Shown piece after piece: positions 1 to 8,683 of a stretch of DNA of 64,000 bases. A program made the translations under genes and the position numbers. The DNA lies in contig CAZPIC010000002.1 in NCBI GenBank assembly GCA_964586835.1, positions 62,001 through 126,000 on the forward strand, in the 5' to 3' direction. A model generated the notes under the pieces. The model saw only the letters and a program-made list of their open reading frames with translations. It made no database searches and was not told the DNA's origin. The stretch's first letter is position 1. Each line of letters begins with the position of its first letter. The stretch comes from CAZLYF01 sp964586835 (GTDB lineage Bacteria > Bacillota > Clostridia > Christensenellales > Aristaeellaceae).

Positions 1-220
1 AGATGGTCTGTTTGCCAGTCAGCTGCGTGATAAATTCCCGCGCTCTTTCTATAAGCGTCTCGGTTGGCAGCTGCTTTCCGTCCGGAGTCCCCGCAAGCTC
101 TTCCACGAAGTAGGGATTCATGATCTCCTGCCATCCTTCGCGTATCAGGGACAGCGTGCCGTCAAAATCAAGCACAGCATGCGAAAAGCTCCCCGTCCTG
201 CCAGACAGGATCCATTCCAT
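1..220 (-). CDS. HAD-family hydrolase, partial (C-terminus off the window)
   Basis: The visible N-terminal 73 residues carry the HAD motif I HAVLDFDGTLS, with the nucleophile Asp followed by the acid/base Asp two residues later. This marks a phosphatase or phosphoglucomutase-like hydrolase, often acting on sugar phosphates. The gene reads out of the left edge, so the cap domain and motifs II-IV are not visible. I chose the ATG at 220 because GAGGGAAGC lies just upstream; an in-frame ATG at 235 is also possible. It is last in a minus-strand sugar locus, 66 bases after the isomerase-like gene, which fits dephosphorylation of a sugar intermediate (inference). Confidence 0.8.
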   Translation of the reverse strand, partial: MEWILSGRTGSFSHAVLDFDGTLSLIREGWQEIMNPYFVEELAGTPDGKQLPTETLIERAREFITQLTGKQTI

Positions 221-286
221 GCTTCCCTCAGCCATCGCCGGGCACACACCCCTTCCACACCGGGGGCCTCGTCATCAAGCCGTACA

Positions 287-1642
287 TCAGAAAACCTCAA
301 TGCCCAGCAAGCTACAAAGATCCGTCACTGCCTCCCGCTCATCTCCGTAACAGACGATCACATGCTGACTGGATACCTTCTGGGCAAACTCAGGGACGGT
401 ACAGGAGTCTGGAAACACTTCAAGACTTGGCAACTGGGGCGCGGGCGCATCCCATCCGTATTCCTCCCATGCGGGGGGCTGTCTGGTCTCCCCGGTGTAC
501 ATGTGCATGCAATACCGGCCCTTTTTGTAAACCAGCCGCAGACAGGTGACATATCCGTCCTTGACCTTGCTGACATTCAGCAGCGAGGCTGAAAGCAGGC
601 CAAACGCGGTGGGTAAAAGCTCCACATCCCCCTTGATCGCCGGTACCGGTATATAGTCCGGTACACCGATGAGCATGCTGCTTTTGAAAAACTCGTAGTA
701 CTCCATATAATGTGCCACCTGTCCTGTAAGGTAGCGAACCATCAGCTGGGTAACGTTGCCCATCACATCATTCTCAGGCGTGGTGGAGACCCCGTACCAC
801 CTTTCCAGCAGCATAAAGACCAGTGCGGGAGGGAATCCAAGCAGCTTCTTCATCCCGTCCACATCAATCAGTGTCAGGGCTTCAAAGCCCCTTTCCTCAA
901 TCTTCTTGCCCACTCCCAGCGCGTAGCGTACCGCCTTTTCAATCACTTCATCATCACAGGGCTTCTGGATGTGCCAGTTATCTCTGACGAACCTGATGCC
1001 TTCAGCGACGCGCTTTGGATCAGCGTCCTCCGCGTTGCGCAGCATCTCGAGCATCTCAAAGGGTTCAACCTCTACGCCGATCTCTCCACGCAGAGAGTTG
1101 CCTTCATACTGCGTACCATAGAGCAGCATGTCGCGGTATCCCATGGTGCCGATGCGCGCGCTGCGCAGTTGGTGCGCTGTGTGCGCCGCCCGCAAAAATG
1201 CGCTGATCGCATCGATGGGTTCCGGCTCGCCGATAATGTTGTAAACATACTTAAACCGGTAGTCAAGCGCCTCGAAGGCCGGCCGCAGTGCGGTGGTCCC
1301 TGCCTGTTCCGCCGTAGTCACGATGCGCCCGTCCTCTATCCAGCCACAGAGCCCCCACAGGAGAATCGGCAGGTGCCGGAAAGGGTCGGTCACCCTGATC
1401 ACAGCATGCGTTGGAACCCATCCGGCGACACAGACCACCAGGGAGGAAAAATCCTTTCCCTTCAGCCTGGCCACCGCTTCGTCCGCCGTTTTATATTCGG
1501 GGTCATCTATGACCAGGCCCGCATCCAGGATCTCCGCCTTCAGCACCGCCAGGCTCTCAAGCGCTGCATCATGCTTGAGTCTCAGGCGCTCAATGGGCGT
1601 ATTTACCTCACCAAAGCAGACAAAGCCAACCTTCATATTCAC
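287..1642 (-). CDS. L-fucose/L-arabinose isomerase-family protein
   Basis: A 451-residue protein resembling the L-fucose isomerase-like family, which interconverts aldoses and ketoses with a Mn2+ ion. Visible family features are the N-terminal alpha/beta domain (VGFVCFGEVNTP), the central ENDVMGNVTQLMV segment containing a candidate metal-binding Glu, and the C-terminal HMYTGETRQPPAWEE stretch typical of the family. The start is GTG at 1642 with AGGAGG eight bases upstream; an ATG six bases further in is the alternative. It lies directly downstream of the ABC permeases, so it probably acts on the imported sugar. Several members of this family have no assigned substrate, so the exact sugar is unknown. 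Confidence 0.8.
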   Translation of the reverse strand: MNMKVGFVCFGEVNTPIERLRLKHDAALESLAVLKAEILDAGLVIDDPEYKTADEAVARLKGKDFSSLVVCVAGWVPTHAVIRVTDPFRHLPILLWGLCGWIEDGRIVTTAEQAGTTALRPAFEALDYRFKYVYNIIGEPEPIDAISAFLRAAHTAHQLRSARIGTMGYRDMLLYGTQYEGNSLRGEIGVEVEPFEMLEMLRNAEDADPKRVAEGIRFVRDNWHIQKPCDDEVIEKAVRYALGVGKKIEERGFEALTLIDVDGMKKLLGFPPALVFMLLERWYGVSTTPENDVMGNVTQLMVRYLTGQVAHYMEYYEFFKSSMLIGVPDYIPVPAIKGDVELLPTAFGLLSASLLNVSKVKDGYVTCLRLVYKKGRYCMHMYTGETRQPPAWEEYGWDAPAPQLPSLEVFPDSCTVPEFAQKVSSQHVIVCYGDEREAVTDLCSLLGIEVF

Positions 1643-1678
1643 CGTGTAATCCTCCTTTGACGGTCTGTAACCTGTTTC

Positions 1679-2518
1679 TTATCCCTTGATGGACCCCAAC
1701 AGGATACCATTGATGATCTGTCTTTGGAAGAGCAGGAACACCACAACGGTCGGAACGGCGCTGATCAGGAGCCCCGCCATCAGGTAGGGAGGCTTTGTCG
1801 TATATCGGGTGGACAGGTCGGCCAACGCAACCATGATGGTCTTGACGCTGTTTTTCTGCAGCAGCATTTTTGGCATGAAGAGGTCATTCCAGCTGGCAAT
1901 GGCGCTGAGAATCATCTGGATGATGACCACAGGTTTTCCCACCGTCAGCGCCACATGCCGGACCGTTCGCAGATAGCCACATCCGTCCACTTTGGCCGCC
2001 TCAATCAGCTCGTTGGGAATGGTCCTGAAGAAAGAAGTCATCATGACCGTGCTGCCAAAGACATAGCTCAGGTTGGCAAGGATCAGTCCAAGATGTGTGT
2101 TGATCAGCTGAAATCGCCCGAACAGGCTGTATATCGGGACAATCATCACCTGATCCGGAAGCGTCATGCAGGCGACCAGCAGGAGGTAGACCAGCGTGGA
2201 TCCCCGGAAGCGCAGTTTCGCAAGGGTGTAGGCAGAGCAAATGGCGACCGGGATGACAGCGGCCACCGTTGTGGACATGACGATGAACGTGTTCTTCAGA
2301 TAGCGCAGAATTTTAAACGCGCTGAACATGGTGTCATACGTGCTGTACCCCGCTGCCCCGGAGGGCATACTGAACTGAGACAGCATGTATTCTGGGGTGG
2401 TCTTAAGCGAGTTGACGAGAAGGTAGAAAAAAGGATACAGAAATGTTGCACCGACCAGCGCCATGGCTACAACCAGCGCTGCTGTCGCCAGACGGCTTCT
2501 CTCACTCACTCCATTCAC
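1679..2518 (-). CDS. Carbohydrate ABC transporter permease (MalG type)
   Basis: A 279-residue integral membrane protein of the binding-protein-dependent sugar importer family. It has an N-terminal membrane segment (ALVVAMALVGATFLYPFFYL) and about five further hydrophobic spans. The EAA loop that docks on the ATPase is visible as ELIEAAKVDGCGYLRTVRHV. The GTG start at 2518 overlaps the end of the other permease by 17 bases, which suggests translational coupling. No ABC ATPase gene is in this locus; importers of this class commonly share one general ATPase encoded elsewhere (family knowledge). Confidence 0.93.
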   Translation of the reverse strand: MNGVSERSRLATAALVVAMALVGATFLYPFFYLLVNSLKTTPEYMLSQFSMPSGAAGYSTYDTMFSAFKILRYLKNTFIVMSTTVAAVIPVAICSAYTLAKLRFRGSTLVYLLLVACMTLPDQVMIVPIYSLFGRFQLINTHLGLILANLSYVFGSTVMMTSFFRTIPNELIEAAKVDGCGYLRTVRHVALTVGKPVVIIQMILSAIASWNDLFMPKMLLQKNSVKTIMVALADLSTRYTTKPPYLMAGLLISAVPTVVVFLLFQRQIINGILLGSIKG

Positions 2519-3407
2519 CCGCCTTTTCCGCCACCATACGCTGAATCCATATCAGGGCCAGCACAATGACCAGTAACAGCACCGCATAGGCGCTGGCGAC
2601 GCCCAGCTGTGCCCCCGGGCCAAAAGCCTTCAGGTAGATCATGTAGTCAAGCGTCGCGGTGGAATAGCCGGGCCCTCCGTTGGTGATGGTATTGATAAAC
2701 GAAAACAGGCCGGAAAAGACCCAAATGATCGAGACGACGAAGGAAAACTCAATCGCTCTGACCTGCATGGGAACGACAACATGGAATAGCCGTTTCCAGT
2801 AACCTGCGCCGTCTATCTTGGCAGCCTCGATCACGCTGTGGTTCATGGAAGCCATTCCTCCGCTGAGGATGAGCATCTGCCATCCCAGACTCTGCCAGAT
2901 CATGGCAAACATGATGACCAGCAGGGCGGTAAAACCCTCGCTTAGCCAGTTGAGCGTAAGAAAGTGAAGGCCAAGCCACCTGAGGATGGTATTGATGATG
3001 CCATTCGATGAGAAATATGTCCGAAACAGCGTGCCGATGATCACAACCGAAATGATGTTGGGAAGGAAGTAGACCACCCTGAACAGCTTCCATCCGGGGA
3101 GCTGTTCATAGAGTAGCAGTGCGAAGATAAAAGCGAGAAAAAGCTGTATGGGAATGTGCAGCAGCAGGAACAGGTTGTTTGCGATCAGCTGGCCGAACTC
3201 GTTGGACCTGAAGATGCGCAGATAGTTCGAAAATCCCACAAAGTCCTGGCGGTAGAGGCCATCCCAGTTGGTCAGGCTCTTCAGAATGGCCGAGATCATC
3301 GGGTAAGCCTTCAGCGTCAGAAGAATCAGAATGATCGGCAGAAGTGTCAGCCAGGCTGTCCGCTGTTCCCTTGCCGCCAGAGAATCTCCTTTTTGGTGGA
3401 TGCGCAT
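2502..3407 (-). CDS. Carbohydrate ABC transporter permease (MalF/UgpA type)
   Basis: A 301-residue permease partner of the downstream MalG-type protein. The N-terminal hydrophobic span TAWLTLLPIILILLTL and the EAA loop SVIEAAKIDGAGYWKRLFHV are clear. The ATG at 3407 (protein start MRIHQKGD) is chosen although the reading frame stays open another 80 codons, because that extension would run through the intergenic hairpin into the binding-protein gene. An AAGGGG-type ribosome site lies upstream. It forms the transmembrane channel with its partner and receives substrate from the binding protein encoded just upstream. Confidence 0.92.
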   Translation of the reverse strand: MRIHQKGDSLAAREQRTAWLTLLPIILILLTLKAYPMISAILKSLTNWDGLYRQDFVGFSNYLRIFRSNEFGQLIANNLFLLLHIPIQLFLAFIFALLLYEQLPGWKLFRVVYFLPNIISVVIIGTLFRTYFSSNGIINTILRWLGLHFLTLNWLSEGFTALLVIMFAMIWQSLGWQMLILSGGMASMNHSVIEAAKIDGAGYWKRLFHVVVPMQVRAIEFSFVVSIIWVFSGLFSFINTITNGGPGYSTATLDYMIYLKAFGPGAQLGVASAYAVLLLVIVLALIWIQRMVAEKAGEWSE

Positions 3408-3437
3408 ACCTTCACCCCTTTTCCCAGAACCCTTGCG

Positions 3438-3470
3438 CCCCGCCCCGGGCAGGTTTTGCCCGGGGCGGGG
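3438..3470 (-). promoter_or_regulatory. GC-rich intergenic hairpin between binding-protein and permease genes
   Basis: A perfect 14-bp inverted repeat (CCCCGCCCCGGGCA and its complement) with a 5-base loop lies between the solute-binding-protein stop and the permease start. It has no following T-run, so it is not a classical terminator. Such hairpins after binding-protein genes commonly protect the 5' transcript segment or partly attenuate permease expression, giving excess binding protein (family knowledge; function here inferred). Confidence 0.65.
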
Positions 3471-3496
3471 AGGCGGCAGCGAACGGGAGGAAAGCT

Positions 3497-4792
3497 TTAT
3501 CTGTTTGCAATCACACTGTCCATCTCCTGGGCAAGCTCCGACGGTGTCATCTTTCCAAGGGTCACGTCCGCGATGAAGCGAAGGAGGATTTCCATTGCGT
3601 CGGGTGACACAATGTTGTCCGGGAAAAACTGTACATCCTCGGCCCACAAGAAGAACTTTTCGTACAGAGGGTTGGACAGGCCCACATCAGCAATCGTCAC
3701 ATCGTTTCTGTTGGGAATATCCGCAACGCCAGTCTTGAAAAACTCGATATATTCTTCCTTTGAGCACAGGAAGCGCATCAGTTCAAAGGCTTCCTTGGGA
3801 TGTTTCGTGTCCTTCCAGACAATCATTCCTTCACCGGCACCGCCGATGACCCCTCCCGTAATCGGGGCATCCGAGGCAAGGTCGGGCGGTTTGATCATGC
3901 CCAGCTTGTCACCCAGTATCTCCGCGTACTCTCCCAAAGCCCAGGATCCGTTGGCGTACATGGCTGCCTGTCCCACCAAGAAGCGATTAGGTGCGTCAGG
4001 AGCGGCAACAACGTCCTCGTTTAGATAGCCTTTCAAGTACATCAGACGGAACATGTCCAAAGAGGAAAGCAGGCCCTGGTCATCCACGTACTTGACCTCA
4101 CCGGTATTTTCCCGAACCAGCAGGTCATTCCCTGACTGCTGCAGCCACCAGTACAGCTGTACAAAGTATACCGACCACGGGTCTCCCGAGAAGTCCTCCA
4201 CCATCGGCGTGTAACCGGCAGCCCGGATCGCTTCACAGGCGTCTAGAAATTCTTCCCCGGTTCGCGGAGGGTTGGCTTCAAAGTCGAGTCCAGCTTCCGC
4301 CACGATGTCTTTATTATAGTAGATACAGGTCTGAAACTGGAAAGGAAGCGGGTAGCCGCAGATGTCGTTCTTTGCATTGAAGCCTACGCTGACGGCGTCC
4401 CAGTTGCCGATGGCTTCCCGGTCCTCCGGTGGGATCAGGTCGTTGAGTACCAGGACCACATCATGAAGGTCCAGCATGTAGTTGCCGGTCCACATGTTGC
4501 AAAGATCCGGCGCTGTACCTGCCAGCGCTGCGGCTTTGAACATCGGCATGGGTTCGCCAGTGGAGAACTTGGTCACGTCCACCCTGACGTTGGGATACTT
4601 TTCGTTGAAGCGCTGCACAGCCTTGGTGATATACCAGTCCGCTTCATCCAGTAGGATGTCCGAGTCCGGGACCAACGCGTCCACCCAAAGGTTGAGGACG
4701 ATCGGCTCCTCCTGGGCCAGCGCCGTGAGGGCGATCGGGTAGACGAGAAGCAGCGTCAGTGCCAATGCCAGAACGGTTTGAAGGCGTTTCAT
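3497..4792 (-). CDS. Extracellular sugar-binding protein, ABC importer (family 1)
   Basis: A 431-residue periplasmic-type solute-binding protein. It starts with a signal peptide (MKRLQTVLALALTLLLVYP, cleavage near ALTALAQ) and no obvious lipobox Cys. The mature part shows the family 1 pattern of alternating hinge segments, with GTAPDLCNMWTGN, VGQAAMYANGSWALGEY and a C-terminal helix region. It captures substrate outside the membrane and hands it to the two permeases encoded downstream. It is the first gene of the transporter set and is preceded by a 151-bp gap after the response-regulator gene, so it may have its own promoter. Confidence 0.93.
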   Translation of the reverse strand: MKRLQTVLALALTLLLVYPIALTALAQEEPIVLNLWVDALVPDSDILLDEADWYITKAVQRFNEKYPNVRVDVTKFSTGEPMPMFKAAALAGTAPDLCNMWTGNYMLDLHDVVLVLNDLIPPEDREAIGNWDAVSVGFNAKNDICGYPLPFQFQTCIYYNKDIVAEAGLDFEANPPRTGEEFLDACEAIRAAGYTPMVEDFSGDPWSVYFVQLYWWLQQSGNDLLVRENTGEVKYVDDQGLLSSLDMFRLMYLKGYLNEDVVAAPDAPNRFLVGQAAMYANGSWALGEYAEILGDKLGMIKPPDLASDAPITGGVIGGAGEGMIVWKDTKHPKEAFELMRFLCSKEEYIEFFKTGVADIPNRNDVTIADVGLSNPLYEKFFLWAEDVQFFPDNIVSPDAMEILLRFIADVTLGKMTPSELAQEMDSVIANR

Positions 4793-4943
4793 GAATCATT
4801 CTCCTTTCCCTGATGCAAGACAGAGTTGAACATTCAGCTGCCACACGCAGTGTATCGCGTCATGCTCTATCTGATCATAATCATTGTGATGGACGATAGG
4901 ATCTTCTTGTCCTGATTCTGCACAGGCGCCGCGCTCCGGTTTC

Positions 4944-6575
4944 CTAAATGGTGTGATTCTCACCATTGCTGTAACATTTCGAATCCGATAGCCCGCAGTT
5001 ACGCCTGCTGTACTCGCCAGGTGTCTCGCCTACAACGGACTTGAAGCGCTTGATGAAATAGCTGTCCGAGTCAAAGCCCACCAGTGCAGCCGTTTCCCGC
5101 AGGCTTTTTCCCTGTAACAGGTAATCCTTTGCCTTTCTGACCCGCTCGATCAGGATGAAGCGGCTGAGCATCCCTCCGGTTTCGCTTCTAAAAAGACGGC
5201 TCAAATATGCGGGGTTCAGATAAACATGCTCGGCGATTTCGTCCAGCGACAGCTTACAGTCGATGTTCTGCCGGACATAGCGCTTGATTTTTCCAACAAT
5301 GTCCTCTGCATCGCGGCTGGCCCGGGTAACATTCAGGACACGGTCTAAAAGCATCAGGCTACGTGTTCGCAGCTCCTGAAGCGTTGGTGTGTTGACCAGC
5401 GCGATCGCAACGCCCTCCGTATTCCATTCCGCATCGGGAAAAGCGTTTCTGAAAACCCCGATCACATGCATCAGCATATCGACGCTGAGGCCCGTGAGAA
5501 GATCGCGTGCCGGATAGGGATGTGCCTGGGCGTAATCGAAAAACCGGGCTATGGTTGTCTGCGCTTCAAACATATCCTCTATCGCGTTGCGGCGCGTGAA
5601 ATGCCTGGCCATCTGTCGCAGATGCGCGGCGGCCGCCTCCGAAGCGAAAGGGTCCAGGGAGTGGGCAAAGTTGATAGAGCCCGCGCCGGTATAGAAGCAG
5701 CGTTCCCATGCTGATTCCGCCTCCCTGAATGCAGCGCTGAGTTCACGAAGTGTTGTGTAGCGGTGGCTGATTCCAGCGGAGAGGCCAATCTCAAAATGCC
5801 TTTTTGCCGTACGAATCAGGCGGTAAGCAAGGTCCTGCGTACGGCGCCTATCCTCCGCCTCATCGATTTCTTCAGGTATGGGAACAGACGGGGACGCAAC
5901 AGAAAAAAGCACGGCCAGCGTTTCTTCCCTGTATCTGCACACCATTCCACAGCCACAGTCCTCAAGCACCGCTTGGCCAATCTCCGTGAACAAGCCTACA
6001 TCCCTCTTTGCGGAGGGTGTTCCTGGATCCAGAATCACAACACGGTATGCCCGGGGGTTGATGCCCACACCACACTCTGCCATCCGCCTTAAAAGCCCGT
6101 CCTCATCCGGGGCTTCATCGAGGGCTTCAAGCAAAAAGTCTCTGAAGGCTGCATGGCCACAGTTCATTCGGCTTTCTCCGCTTGTAGCCGCGGAGGAAGA
6201 ACCACTGCCCTGCCCAACCTCCTCGTCAAGACGCGCAAGCACATCCAGAAGCGCACCTTCATCGATGGTACGCTTGGCCAGATAATCAAAGACTTTAAGC
6301 CGTATGGCGCGCTGAAAGTACGGCATATCTTCCGCGTTACTGATCACCACAAAGCGACAAGACGGAAGCTCGCATGCGATCCGGTCAATGAAGTCAAGCC
6401 CATCCGGGCCTGGCATGATGATGTCCACAAAAATGACATCTGGCTTGGTCCTTCGGGCCAATATCAGGGCGTCCTCGCAGCAGCTGGCTTCTCCTACCAG
6501 GTTGTAGCGTCCGGCCAAAAGGCTCTTGAGCGCAATGCGCGACAGCGCCTCGTCATCCACAATCATGATTCTCAT
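4944..6575 (-). CDS. Response regulator, receiver plus AraC-type DNA-binding domain (YesN-like)
   Basis: A 543-residue response regulator. The receiver domain is at the N-terminus: acidic pair D7/D8 in IVDDEA, phosphoacceptor D51 in FVDIIMPG and K101 in YLAKR. A long central region follows, then a C-terminal AraC domain with two helix-turn-helix units (KLSLDEIAEHVYLNPAYLS and SLRETAALVGFDSDSYFIKR). The ATG at 6575 overlaps the 3' end of the kinase gene by 23 bases, so the two are translationally coupled. It most likely activates the adjacent sugar-importer genes once phosphorylated by the neighbouring kinase (inference from YesMN-type systems). Confidence 0.93.
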   Translation of the reverse strand: MRIMIVDDEALSRIALKSLLAGRYNLVGEASCCEDALILARRTKPDVIFVDIIMPGPDGLDFIDRIACELPSCRFVVISNAEDMPYFQRAIRLKVFDYLAKRTIDEGALLDVLARLDEEVGQGSGSSSAATSGESRMNCGHAAFRDFLLEALDEAPDEDGLLRRMAECGVGINPRAYRVVILDPGTPSAKRDVGLFTEIGQAVLEDCGCGMVCRYREETLAVLFSVASPSVPIPEEIDEAEDRRRTQDLAYRLIRTAKRHFEIGLSAGISHRYTTLRELSAAFREAESAWERCFYTGAGSINFAHSLDPFASEAAAAHLRQMARHFTRRNAIEDMFEAQTTIARFFDYAQAHPYPARDLLTGLSVDMLMHVIGVFRNAFPDAEWNTEGVAIALVNTPTLQELRTRSLMLLDRVLNVTRASRDAEDIVGKIKRYVRQNIDCKLSLDEIAEHVYLNPAYLSRLFRSETGGMLSRFILIERVRKAKDYLLQGKSLRETAALVGFDSDSYFIKRFKSVVGETPGEYSRRNCGLSDSKCYSNGENHTI

Positions 6576-8367
6576 GGTCCTGTCCCCCCTTCCCAACGGG
6601 CTGCGCGTCCCTTGAAACAAAGGGCAGCCACAGGGTGACCGTGACGCCGGACGGATGCCCCGGCTCCACCCTGACACCACTGGTTTTTCCATACTGCAAC
6701 TGCACGCGGCGCCGTACATTGGCAAGACCATGCAGTGCCCCGTCCTGCGAATGCTGCTCCAGAGGATCCACCCCCTTCAATCCATGCCCATTGTCCGAGA
6801 TCGAAAAGCGCATCTCTTTGCCCTGGACGCAGCCTGTCAGCGTAATGATCCCACTGCCCAACAAGCCGGCAAACCCGTGCTCTATGGCGTTTTCCACAAT
6901 CGGCTGGAACAGAAAACCAAGGATCGCCTGGTCCAGCAGACGATCCTCTATCCGGGTGACCAGCTGGAATTTATCCTGGTAGCGCAGGTTCAGCAGGTCG
7001 ATATAGTCTTCCAAGTATCCGATCTCCTGCCTGACCGTCGAGATACGCCTCGTCTGAAAGATGTAGTCCATGATCTTTGCAAAGGAAGAAATCGCTTCCG
7101 CAAGGCTCGCAGCACCGGCACGCTGGGCAATGACCCTGATGGAATAGAGGGTGTTTCGAATGAAGTGCGGGCTGATCTGCCGAGAGAGCACTTGCAGTTC
7201 CAGCCGATCACACTCCCGTCGTTCATGGTCCAGCTGTTCCATCCCCTGTTTCAGCCGGCTCAGTGTATCGACCAGGTTCCTGCCCAGCTCGAGGATCTCA
7301 TCCCTGCCCCCCACGGGAATCTCCACGCCCATGTTGTTCCGGCGGACCTGGGCCAGCGCCACGCTGTAGGCCACAACCGGTTCGATGATCACAGCGTCGA
7401 GATAGTACCCACTCAGCAGGATCAGGCCCAGTACCAGGAGAAGCAATATCAGTGAAAGCCGGTTGATGCCGTCAATTTCCGCGTAAAACTCTGTGCCCGG
7501 TGTGATCTGCACCAGCGTCCACTCAGCAGCTCCCGGCAGCACCTGCATCCGGCTCGTATGAGACAGCAGCGCTCCGCTGCGCAGGTTCATCGGCTCCATG
7601 ACGTCGGACGTCGGGACTGCCTGTGTCGGATTCTTCCCCCAATCCTCAAAAGCAACGCCGTTTTTCCCTCCCTCAAACAGGAGAACGCCATGCTCATCTA
7701 ACAGAAAGACGCTGCTAAGCTCGCTCACCCTTCCCCTGTCAATCATAGCGGCCACATACCTCAGGTCCACAAAAAACGCCAACACACCCACTCCCTGCTG
7801 TCCGTTTAAGACATTCCTTGCAAAGAAGAGCTGGCGGCTGCTGTTGTTTGAAAACAGGTTGTCTTCCACGCCGCTGACCATTGTCCGGGCAGTTGTTGCA
7901 AGCAGCTTGCGGACGAAAGAAGCGTCAACAAAACGCTGTCGCATGGACCTAAAACGGTCATCCTGAGCGTAGGCGATGTTGTTGGCTAATGTGCCCTCAG
8001 CGGTGATGAGAACAAAAGAAAACGGAAAGCAGAAGCGCCCGCTGACATTGTTGTTTGAGATCGACGCGCGCAGACGAGCGTATTCCACAGCAAGGCGCCC
8101 GGGACTCTCCCCCGCCAGGGTGCAGAAGGCGAGCGTGGCAGGCATGGCGGCTGCCTCATCTAAAAGCGCGGTCAGCGTCCGAAGTTGAAGGCTTAAGCTC
8201 AAAGCCATGTTGTCCATTGATATGTCGGCAGCACTGCTGATCTTTTCTTTCAGCGCCGCGCTGAACGAACGGTTGATCTTAAGACCGAGCGTCGCCACTG
8301 GGAGAAGCGAGATCACGATCATCACAATCATTACTTTATTGCGGATCCCATGCCAGGGTTTTTGCAC
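6553..8367 (-). CDS. Sensor histidine kinase (YesM-like)
   Basis: A 604-residue membrane kinase. An N-terminal membrane span (VMIVMIVISLLPVATLGL) is followed by an extracytoplasmic sensor region of about 270 residues, a second span (LILLLLVLGLILLSGYYL), a HAMP-like linker, and the His_kinase segment with the phosphorylated His in RQISPHFIRNTLYSI. The ATP-binding domain has the N box QPIVENAIEHGF and the G-rich SISDNGHGLKG. The start is GTG at 8367 because GGAGGTGG is four bases upstream, although the frame stays open further. It probably senses an extracellular sugar signal, directly or through the binding protein, and phosphorylates the downstream regulator. Confidence 0.92.
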   Translation of the reverse strand: MQKPWHGIRNKVMIVMIVISLLPVATLGLKINRSFSAALKEKISSAADISMDNMALSLSLQLRTLTALLDEAAAMPATLAFCTLAGESPGRLAVEYARLRASISNNNVSGRFCFPFSFVLITAEGTLANNIAYAQDDRFRSMRQRFVDASFVRKLLATTARTMVSGVEDNLFSNNSSRQLFFARNVLNGQQGVGVLAFFVDLRYVAAMIDRGRVSELSSVFLLDEHGVLLFEGGKNGVAFEDWGKNPTQAVPTSDVMEPMNLRSGALLSHTSRMQVLPGAAEWTLVQITPGTEFYAEIDGINRLSLILLLLVLGLILLSGYYLDAVIIEPVVAYSVALAQVRRNNMGVEIPVGGRDEILELGRNLVDTLSRLKQGMEQLDHERRECDRLELQVLSRQISPHFIRNTLYSIRVIAQRAGAASLAEAISSFAKIMDYIFQTRRISTVRQEIGYLEDYIDLLNLRYQDKFQLVTRIEDRLLDQAILGFLFQPIVENAIEHGFAGLLGSGIITLTGCVQGKEMRFSISDNGHGLKGVDPLEQHSQDGALHGLANVRRRVQLQYGKTSGVRVEPGHPSGVTVTLWLPFVSRDAQPVGKGGQDHENHDCG

Positions 8368-8683
8368 TCTACCACCTCCGCGCCCACCCCCTGTGCCGGG
8401 CCGCCGAGCGGGTGACGGCTTGCGGACACAGGTCCTCGAGGATGGGCCCGACCGGCGCACCCGCGCCAGCAGGGATGTCGGGCACTCACAGGCAACGCCA
8501 CGTCCTGCCCAGAGTATAGCACAGCGTGCTCAGACCACAGGTAAGCCTGTGTGCGCCGGACACTCGATTCCCGCCTGCCTGTGTAGCTAAAAAGGCCGCG
8601 CTGGAACAAAGCGTCCACCGCGACCACTGCCGGCACGACCCGCGCCGGGGAGGAAGGGCTGCCCTGCCGTCAGCCCGGTCTGC
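8368..8683. other. Intergenic gap between kinase and oxidoreductase genes
   Basis: No gene is recognisable in these 316 bases. On the minus strand an extended -10 element (TGC followed by TATACT, plus-strand 8513-8521) lies about 150 bases upstream of the kinase start; no good -35 box is visible. It could be the promoter for the kinase-regulator-transporter part of the locus. No terminator with a T-run was seen for the oxidoreductase genes. Confidence 0.4.

Noticed and set aside
710..2569. Plus-strand open frames of 281-316 codons opposite the isomerase and permease genes
   Set aside because: They are antisense to recognisable genes and show no ribosome sites or family features.
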